Assembly (NCBI GenBank): GCA_017979445.1
Contig: CM030706.1
Location: forward strand, 20,911,884 to 20,975,883
DNA: 64,000 nucleotides
Direction: 5' to 3'
Source of the DNA: Akebia trifoliata
Lineage: Eukaryota; Streptophyta; Magnoliopsida; Ranunculales; Lardizabalaceae
Under the pieces are notes generated by a model. It was not told the DNA's origin, did no database searches, and saw only the letters and a program-made list of their open reading frames with translations. The position numbers and the translations under genes were made by a program. Below are positions 56,814-64,000 of the stretch, piece by piece (positions within the stretch are counted from its first letter, which is position 1; each line of letters opens with the position of its first letter).

Positions 56814-59800
56814 TATAGACACCCCATTTATGCATCTGTCTAATTCGACAATTCGTCACCCGATTACCATGAATTCCTAATGATGATCACAAAGAACTCG
56901 AAGGCTTGTGAGTACCATCCCTGATTCCTTTCGTTTTCAATCTTTTCATCTCCCCTATTCATTATGACTCGACATAAAAATTTACGCACGCTTAGGATCG
57001 CTACACCTTACACTCGATTTAGCAAACACGTACGCTTTAAGTTTGATACACAGTTCGATAAATTAGAGACCTCACTAAGCTAAGAAAATGCAACTTTGAA
57101 ACATAGAAATAATCACGTTAAGACTGAAAGAAACCTCATTCCAGAATTTGTAAAAATTCGCAAAACTCGACAAAATGAAGAAAATATCCTTTATAAATTT
57201 TGGACCTCCGAAAGACCTCGAAAGTACTTCCATTGCACTCAGAACATGACCTAAATCGATGAAAACAAAAAAATTTAGAAAAAATCATAAAAATGACTGA
57301 AATGCCCCTTAACCTCCACATTCAACTTAGAAATCCCAATCTTAAAGAAAATGTAATAAAAATTGAAATCTAGTTGAAAATCAAATCTAAGAAAAAATAA
57401 AACCCAAATGAAAAATTAAACAATTCAAAGTCAAACGATTGAAATTAAAAATTAAACAATTAAAAATAAAATCAAACAATTAAAATTAAAACCAAATTAA
57501 AATTTAATCAAGCAACCAATTAAAATGCAAAATTAAAATTATATTTTAATTAAAATTATTCAACCAATTAAAACACAAAATTAAATTAAAAATAAAAAAA
57601 TCAACTAACCAATAAATTCGAATTCAAATTGGAGACCAACTAAATTAACAATTTCAAAATCCAAAATCGAACTCAATCGTCCTAATAAAATTGAAATTAA
57701 ATCTTAATTGGGCAGTCAAAATCTGAAATAAAATACAAATTCAAAACTTAAATATCGAATTAAAATATCGATAAAACCCAATCGAAATTCAAAATTAAAA
57801 TCAAATTATAATCCTTTTAATCAACTAACAAAAATTAACCAATCGATAATCGACTTAGCATAACTCAACAACAAGAGACAACTAATAAGACGAGTAGCGT
57901 GGGATTGCCCCACCATCATTCTCTAAAAGGGAATAAATAAAAAAAATAAGAGAGAAATACGTGGAAACAAAAAGAGTAAAAAGAAACAAAGTTTTTTAAA
58001 ATAGGAAGTTGTCTTCCATAAATAGAGAGAGACGTTTCTCTCTCAAAGGACGGCTAGGTTCTCTTCTTCCTCTCTCCTTCGACTCTTCCTGCTGCTCTCT
58101 GGGCATTCTCTGCTCTCTCTCTAGGACGCTTTCGCTAGTCTTCTCTCCACGTTTTCTCTTCACAGCCTCTCTTTGTGCTGCACGTCCAGCTCTCTCTCTC
58201 TCTCTCATATTCGGTTCAACAACAATCCAACTCACCTTCCTCATCTCCACTGCTGCAACAACATTCGCAGCCCTCTTTATCACGTCCTCTACACCTTCCC
58301 AGCTTTCTCTCTGTCTTTAGTTCATCTTCAACAACTTCCCCAACAGCATAATCACGTCCCTGCTCTTATCCTTCATCTTGAATACATCCTATCTTTGCTG
58401 CATACATCTTTGTTCCTATCTCTACACGGCACAACACCCCAATATAGCCATGTTTTGGCTGAACCTGAGCGCCCCATTGCTGCCCTCCTTTCTTCTCCAC
58501 GTCCTCAACATTGCCCTCCTCTCAATAACCCCCCTGTTTCAATTTGTTGTTACAATAACCAACGCCCCAGCCCTCATTTACTTCTGTTTCTTGCTGCCCA
58601 ACGCCCAACAATTTCTCTAAATTTCTCTGTAAAAGGACGTCTCCCTCACTGCCTGCAACGCCTCTCGCTATCCGCTTATATCTTCACAGCCACAGTGCAC
58701 ACAAGTCTTCGAGTCTTACCTGAAGGAATCAATCCATTATTTTCGATTCAATAGGTAAGTTTACTTTTATTTTATTTTTTGTTTATTCTTGCATATTACA
58801 TAGGATCCGATAGGTTTTTTTATGTATTCTTATATTTTTTATATAGGTAGGACTAGGAAGGTATTTTTTTTATTTTATGTACTTTTTTTTATATTTTCAT
58901 ATTGATAAGGTTAGGATAGTTTTTTTTATATATTCTTCTCTATCTTTTATTCATTTTTTTATTATGAGAATTTGCTTATTTGTATTATTTTTCACTATTT
59001 ATTCATCTTTGTATATCAATAGGGTACACCGAATATTTATTGTGTATATTTTCTTAGTTTTTTTTATTTTAGTTGTATTGTTTTTGCATATTAATAGGTT
59101 AGGAGAACATTTTTAGGCTTCATCTAGCTTTTTTTTTTTGTCTTTATTGTTAATTGTATTTTTGCATGTTAGTAGGATTAGAGGATTTTTATTTTATTAT
59201 GATTATTACGCTCAAGATGAATTTATATGATTTGTGATGATATTCAAACTCCTTGTGTAATTTTGAGATTTTTTCCATGTGATTAATGTACGCCTTTACT
59301 CGATAAACATGCATGTCATTGAATAATAGTTTGTTTGGAAAGATCGAAAATCATGAATACATGCCCATTTTATTATTTTGAGAATTGGTTGAATGTGGGA
59401 TTCTTCATTATTATTTTGTTAATTTCCAGTTTGAGGATTCATCATAAATTCATAATTCCATGATTTGGAAACTCCTATTCGTAATCTCATTGGAAAATTC
59501 ATATTTTGAACACTCTAGTATGGAAATTGCATAATTTTTATTTTGGAAAAATTAATATTTATAGACTTCTAATTCAGAAAGTTCACGTTTTAGTAATCCC
59601 CAATCTAAAAGATTGTGCATCTTCACATTTAGAAAGTTCATGGGTTTGGAATTTCTAATTCAAAAATTTATACCTTCGAAAACTTTTTATTTTGGGAGAA
59701 TTCCATTTTTTAAACTTCTAATTTGGGTGCTCACCATATATCTCTTGAATTCTAATTTAGGAAATTTCACTTTCCTAATTTGAAAATATTATAAATCCTA

Positions 59801-60327
59801 ATTTAGCAGGTTTCTATTCGTAATCTTCCCATTTAGAAGATTCTCATGAGTTTCAATTTGGACAATGTGGAAAATATAAGCATGTGGAATCCCATAATTG
59901 ATTTCAGATCATGGAACTAATTAGGGCTTTTTCAAACCCTTGCATATTTCGTGGAATTCAAAGAATGATCATGTAATAATTGGGACAATTTTAGCCATAG
60001 GATTTGTTTAGCAAGCCCAACATAAATTGATAATGATGATTGGACTGCAACCTTGACCGTAGTCTTTGTGTGTTGACCATAGGATGATCTTCGATCGTAG
60101 TAGAGATCGATCATCTTGATCGGACGGGTTCGGTGCCTAACACCTTCCAAAACCCATAATCTGACCCCTTACCCATCTCTTTGATTCGTGGATCGACCCA
60201 TATCCATTTGGAGTTATTTATGGTTCCTAGACCTAAACTAGATGACGACTCCCATTTCTCAAAAGTCCCCCACTAATAAATCGGACCCCCATCCACTATT
60301 TAGTGAAAAAGGGTCAAGGCGATTTCA
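56814..60327 (+). repeat. 3' LTR of element E
   Basis: 3,514 bp, starts TATAGACACCCC (G to A change in the TG) and ends GCGATTTCA. Aligns with 42665-46141 along its length with scattered differences; TATA box and AGGTAAGT donor are both kept. The AT-rich runs, pyrimidine block and TTTCACTTTCCTAATTTG-type repeats recur. ORFs at 57996-58754 are chance frames in the pyrimidine block. Confidence 0.93.
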
Positions 60328-60332
60328 GTCTC

Positions 60333-60865
60333 AACTTACCATATTCGTAACATGCCACTATTATTTCTTTTGACTGATTTAACATTATATGTTGTTTCTT
60401 GTAAAACTCTTCCATCTCTTGAGTGGTTATTTCTATAGTTTCGCTTTCTATGTATGGTTCTTTTTCCCGCGACTTTACTAGTTTCGTAATTGTTTACCTT
60501 TTATTGGATCCTAACTACCTTTATTCTATTAGGCTTCGAGGTGGTGATTATACTATTCATATTTCCTCTCGTAGTCCTCCCTATGGTGGGATATTTACTC
60601 ATTGATCCTTTTGGAATTTATCCTTAAAATGGTGGTTGAACCTTTTTTCTATCTTCTCTAATCTTTTTATTAATTGACCCACCATGGTCATTTAGGCTTC
60701 AAGCATCTCCAATTGTCTTCTTTTCATACGAGCCTGACTCTGGGATAAATCAGAGACTGCTTCTATCAACCATTCTATCTTGGTGAGTTTACTAGACCCA
60801 AGTAGATCTTCTCCACCAGTTTGAATCCTTGTCACGGGTCCAGTTGCACCTCTACTTTCTTGCAT
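60333..60865 (-). pseudogene. gag: gag N-terminus (element D)
   Basis: Minus strand from ATG 60865: MQESRGATGPVTRIQTGGED, SSKLTKIEWLIEAVSDLSQSQARMKRRQLEMLEA, stop, MTMVGQLIKRLEKIEKRF. This short N-terminal helix rich in Gln/Arg/Glu precedes the gag core in chromovirus-type elements; compare B (MVQAITTLSQSQTRLEERQ). Further down are the charged EMEEFYKKQ and the junction with element E at 60333. Several stops. Continues at 42659. Confidence 0.75.
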
Positions 60866-61210
60866 CTCTCCTAACTTGTAAGTTCAGTAATCTTCAATTT
60901 ATCAGAAGCAAGGCACTTTTCAGAAATATGCTAACATCATTCTCATGGAAGCATTAACTACTAGTATAATAAAGAATCTAGTAATGAACATCATTTTCAT
61001 TACTTAGACAATGAACCAAGAATCTTATCCTATGCTTACTAGGCTTTAGGGACTTCTAGACATAGAAGGGCTTGCAATCCCAATAAAGAACTACTAATGA
61101 GCTCGAATATCAGGTTCTTAGTGACACTCTATGACTATCTCCAATGTCTATGGTAACAACCTATTCTCCAAAACATAACAAATCTGTATCCCATACAGAT
61201 TTAATGTTAT
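60866..61210 (-). other. Element D leader
   Basis: About 345 bases of untranslated leader between primer site and gag start; no further signal seen. Confidence 0.55.
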
Positions 61211-61222
61211 GCTCTGATACCA
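61211..61222 (-). other. Primer binding site of element D
   Basis: Minus strand TGGTATCAGAGC, a perfect initiator-Met tRNA primer complement, two bases from the LTR end. Confidence 0.9.
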
Positions 61223-61224
61223 TC

Positions 61225-61452
61225 TGTGGCGTCTTGCCAAACGCTAACACAAAGTCCCATGTCAGATCTCGAGGTACTAGGTGGTGCCTTGAAATTTCGA
61301 CATGGTCTCATTTGTTTATATTAGCATTCTAAGGCGCTAAATACCTGCACCTGATAAACGATATACACGATATGCTGCATATATACATACAAAATAGAAT
61401 AATAGAGGAAGCCTATATACATCTAGTAACGTATGATAAATCAAAGTGCAGA
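61225..61452 (-). repeat. 5' LTR of element D (partial)
   Basis: Reverse of the last ~230 bases of the D-family LTR, ending in CA at 61225 (plus: TGTGGCGTCTTGCC). Cut at 61452 by the start of element C; the rest lies beyond the window. Confidence 0.88.
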
Positions 61453-63063
61453 TGTAGACACCCCATTTTCGCACTTGCCTGATTAATCAACTCGTCAACC
61501 CGATTGCGACGGTTCCCAATAATGGATAAATGTTTCAATGCTCTATTTTGTTACTAGATATGTTTCAGAAATTGAAATTCGGATGAGATACCTCAAACTA
61601 ACAAAACTGTAGAAATCACGCTACGCTAAGAAAATATAATCCCAAAAACATAGAAATCATCATTTTACAAACAAAAAGAAGTTTTACAATAAAAATCACT
61701 AAAAAATGATCAAATTACCAAGATACCCCTAACATCAAAACATCCTTAGAGCCCCCCTTATGATTTTCGAACACATAAAATAACAAAGTGAAACCAAATA
61801 AACAATTTCACCAATTTTCATCAAATTCAACAAAATTACGAAAATGCCCCTCATAGGGTTCACAATCATTTCATGCCAAAAAATCCATATATGACACAAA
61901 CCGATAATCCCATTGAATTCTTTACGAAAAATCAATTCCAAAATATTTCATAATATCAAAAAATGACTTGAAACGCAAAAATCCTCTTCGGGGGCAAAAC
62001 GATAATGTTTTAATTTTAACAATTTGAAATTTCAAAATTAATAAATAAAATTTTAATTGACGTAAAGTGAAATCTTAATAAAATTAATTTAAAAATCTAA
62101 ACCAAGAAATTTAATCAATCAAGCTCTCAGGTAAAATTGTTGATGGCTGCCCATTTATTTACGTGGAACCTCTTGATATTTATTAAAAGACCCTTCCATC
62201 TAGGGGTCCAAATAATTAAAGATATAATTATGGGGTTCCCCACAAAACTATAAAATATATTCTTTCATGGTACACAAGATTTAAAAATCTAATTTAAAAG
62301 ACCAAGTCAATCTCATTTGACTTAAGTCAAAATCCTAATTAAAACCAATCTAAGAAACCTAGCCAATCAAATAAGACTTAAGTCAAAACCCTAATTCACC
62401 TTATCTAAAAGGAGACCTAGTCAAACCCTAATTCTTTCAAAAAATCACTATAAATATAGAGCCTCCACAACTTAATTTTATAGGTCAAAATAAAGCCTAG
62501 GAAAAGTAGGTCAAAAAGTATCCCTAGCCTTCTCCAAACCCTAATTTTTAAGTCTTAACTCCTTACCTATCATCCAAACCCCAATTTTTACTTAAAAAAT
62601 ACCTAGAAACCCTTCAAAAACACCCAGAAATCCTCTAAAAAATATAAAAAATACTTAGATCTAAGAAGAAAACACCTCAACTTGGAGATCTAAAGTAGAT
62701 CCAATGACGGAGGAAAAATAAGAAAACTCGTACAATGACACTCCTCGCTAGTACTGAGGGAACAAATCGTTGCGATCATCTAGGTATATTTTTTTAATTT
62801 TTTATTTATTTATTTATTTTAAGTCTTTTAATAATGTAACATTTTTTGGGAAATAGTAGAGACCGGCGTTTGCCGGGCGGGGTTGGTACCTAACACCTTT
62901 TAAATTTCCCGTAACGTGATCGCCAGACCTATTCTTTTTATAGATTAGTGTTTTATCTGTTAAAGTTCATATTTAGTTCCTAGACCATAATAACTCAGTG
63001 GTGGCTCCAAACCTCAAAAATCAAAAGTGGATCCGCACACCTCGTGGATCGAGGGCACTTTCA
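61453..63063 (+). repeat. 5' LTR of element C
   Basis: 1,611 bp, TGTAGACACCCC to GGCACTTTCA, both ends intact. Aligns with the A LTRs and the two solo LTRs. TATA box CTATAAATA about 62449-62457; TAGGTATATT donor-like site at 62781. It carries an insertion (about 62120-62270) with GACCCTTCCATCTAGGGGTCC that the A LTRs lack but the minus-strand solo LTR at 7277 shows in related form (near 8240-8265). Confidence 0.9.
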
Positions 63064-63083
63064 ATAACGACTCCACTGGGGAT
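63064..63083 (+). other. Primer binding site of element C
   Basis: ATAACGACTCCACTGGGGAT directly after the LTR, as in A and E. Confidence 0.75.
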
Positions 63084-63620
63084 TATTGAGGATTAGACTT
63101 GAAAAGCCCCAAGTATGTGAAGTATTGCCAAAATGACCTAATTTTTTATTTTATTGTTAGTTGTTTGTTTCTTTATTTATGTTTGTTTTTTATCATTTTT
63201 TTTGCTTGATTATTGATTACTTGTTTGAATGGTGAATATTTTGTTTTGGCACATTTTTTTATAGTTCAATCTAGGTTTACTCGGAATGATCGTAAATAAT
63301 GTAGGATTTCAAGAGGGTAATTATATGAAATAATGATTGTTGACCCATTTTTTTATCTAGTTTATTTTATTATTTTGGGTTGTATAATCTTCTTTTGGCA
63401 TTATTTAGATTGATTGTGAGTATGTTATTTCAAAGTATCACTTTCTATGATTTAATCTAGGGTTGGGATGATCCTAAATAATGAAATATTCAAATTGATG
63501 TATGAATGGACGACGGAATGATGGTGGTTGGGACGAGCAGCCATAGACTTTTAAAAGAAATTTTTTTTGAATGAAAATCTTTTTTTAGCATGTTAATATG
63601 CGTGGGTAATAAGTTGTGAA
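63084..63620 (+). other. Element C leader, unique part
   Basis: Aligns with 3465-3989 of A. No ORF. Confidence 0.6.
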
Positions 63621-64000
63621 AATAAATTATTTGTGAGTGATGTACTAAGAAATTTTAAAAAAAAATTATTTTTTTTAATGTTGTTTGTGATGAAGAAAGA
63701 ATTCCAAGAAAAAAAATTGTAAAAAAAAAAATAAAACAAAAAGTATTTTTGTGTATGGTGTGCCATTAGCAGAAAACAATTTTTTTATTTTTTATCTTCT
63801 TCTCAAATAAATTATTTGTGAGTGATACGTTAAGAAACAAAAAAAAATTGTAATGTTGTTCGTGATGAGGAGAGGATTCCAACAAAAAATAACAAAAAAA
63901 TTATTTTTATGTTTGGCGTGCCGTTAGTAGAAAATAAATTTTTATTTTTCATCTTCTTCTCAAATAAATTATTTGTGAGTGATGCGCTAAGAAACAAAAA
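63621..64000 (+). repeat. Leader tandem repeat, about 170-bp units (element C)
   Basis: Units begin near 63625, 63805 and 63963 with AAATAAATTATTTGTGAGTG, followed by GATGAGGAGAGGATTCCAA; the array is cut by the window end. Same unit as 3990-4860. Confidence 0.85.

Larger units (their letters stand above)
42665..60327 (+). mobile_element. Element E: complete non-autonomous Tat/Ogre-like retrotransposon
   Basis: 17.66 kb including a 3.17-kb nested solo LTR. LTRs of about 3.5 kb at both ends, primer site GGCGACTCCACTAGGGA, leader homologous to A, damaged gag, remnants of RT start and integrase end, a very long 3' zone with hairpin repeats and a 50-bp minisatellite, polypurine tract. Perfect GTCTC duplications. 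Protease, RT core and RNase H are missing, so it relied on a helper if it moved in this form. Its LTR is unlike A's except at the very start, yet internal parts align with A. Confidence 0.92.
35169..61452 (-). mobile_element. Element D: chromovirus-like Ty3/gypsy, minus strand, split by later insertions
   Basis: Pieces in minus-strand order: 5' LTR 61225-61452 (cut by element C), initiator-Met primer site 61211-61222, gag N-terminus (60333-60865), element E with GTCTC duplications, gag C-terminus and zinc knuckle (42118-42659), a short remnant to the polypurine tract (41246-41256), and the 3' LTR 35169-41245 interrupted by an opposite solo LTR (37028-40190). Pol is almost wholly deleted between the zinc knuckle and the tract. 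Its LTR family is that of the two solo LTRs nested here and is related to that of B. Confidence 0.88.
61453..64000 (+). mobile_element. Element C: A-family retrotransposon, 5' part only
   Basis: 5' LTR, primer site and the first part of the leader with the same ~170-bp tandem units as A. It continues past the window, so coding content and the matching duplication of the left pentamer GCAGA cannot be seen. Confidence 0.85.

Noticed and set aside
1..64000. tRNA, rRNA or host protein genes
   Set aside because: Scanning both strands by eye I saw no tRNA A/B boxes in proper spacing, no rRNA stretch, and no ORF outside retroelement context with recognisable host domains. A tRNAscan-SE and BLASTX run would be decisive.

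Overview
This window is nuclear DNA of a flowering plant. It is AT-rich and built almost entirely from nested, decayed LTR retrotransposons. I found no intact host gene, no tRNA or rRNA, no CRISPR and no sign of bacterial origin. The species cannot be named from the sequence. The LTR structures (tRNA-type primer sites, polypurine tracts, 5-bp target duplications) and the Ty1/copia and Ty3/gypsy polyprotein fragments are typical of a repeat-rich plant chromosome arm or pericentromere.

Layout. 1-15965: a copia element (F, minus strand, Sirevirus-like gag) is split by a complete Tat/Ogre-like element (A, 1990-13895, duplication ATATC). A itself carries a minus-strand solo LTR of its own LTR family (7277-8983). 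15966-17552: an LTR of a third family (H), with a strand almost lacking G. 17553-21343: unclassified decayed sequence split by another solo LTR of the A family (19174-20792, duplication GATTG). 21344-31924: a Ty3/gypsy chromovirus-like element (B) with a recognisable gag-protease-RT-RNaseH-integrase-chromodomain order, broken by many stops; its 5' LTR is truncated. 31925-33600: a minus-strand copia gag-integrase fragment (G), followed by an AT-rich minisatellite zone. 35169-61452: a minus-strand chromovirus-like element (D) whose 3' LTR holds an opposite-facing solo LTR of the same family (37028-40190, duplication GTCCT). D's gag is split by a second complete Tat/Ogre-like element (E, 42665-60327, duplication GTCTC), and E's 3' region holds another solo LTR of the D family (52796-55961, duplication GTAGA). 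At 61453 a third A-family element (C) starts inside D's 5' LTR and runs out of the window.

How the parts relate. A and E share a plan: a long non-coding leader, a short remnant of the RT N-terminus joined to the end of integrase, and a long 3' untranslated zone. Most of protease, RT and RNase H is gone, so they look like non-autonomous derivatives that depended on relatives for enzymes. A also lacks gag; E keeps a damaged gag. The most unusual signal is in their 3' zones. Several different tandem repeats there (about 70 bp, 34 bp and 50 bp units) each encode a small stem-loop. In the roughly 70-bp family the stem arms change together between neighbouring units, as expected if RNA (or DNA) structure were kept. 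Insertion order from nesting: D before E before the GTAGA solo LTR; D before the GTCCT solo LTR and before C; F before A, and A before its internal solo LTR.
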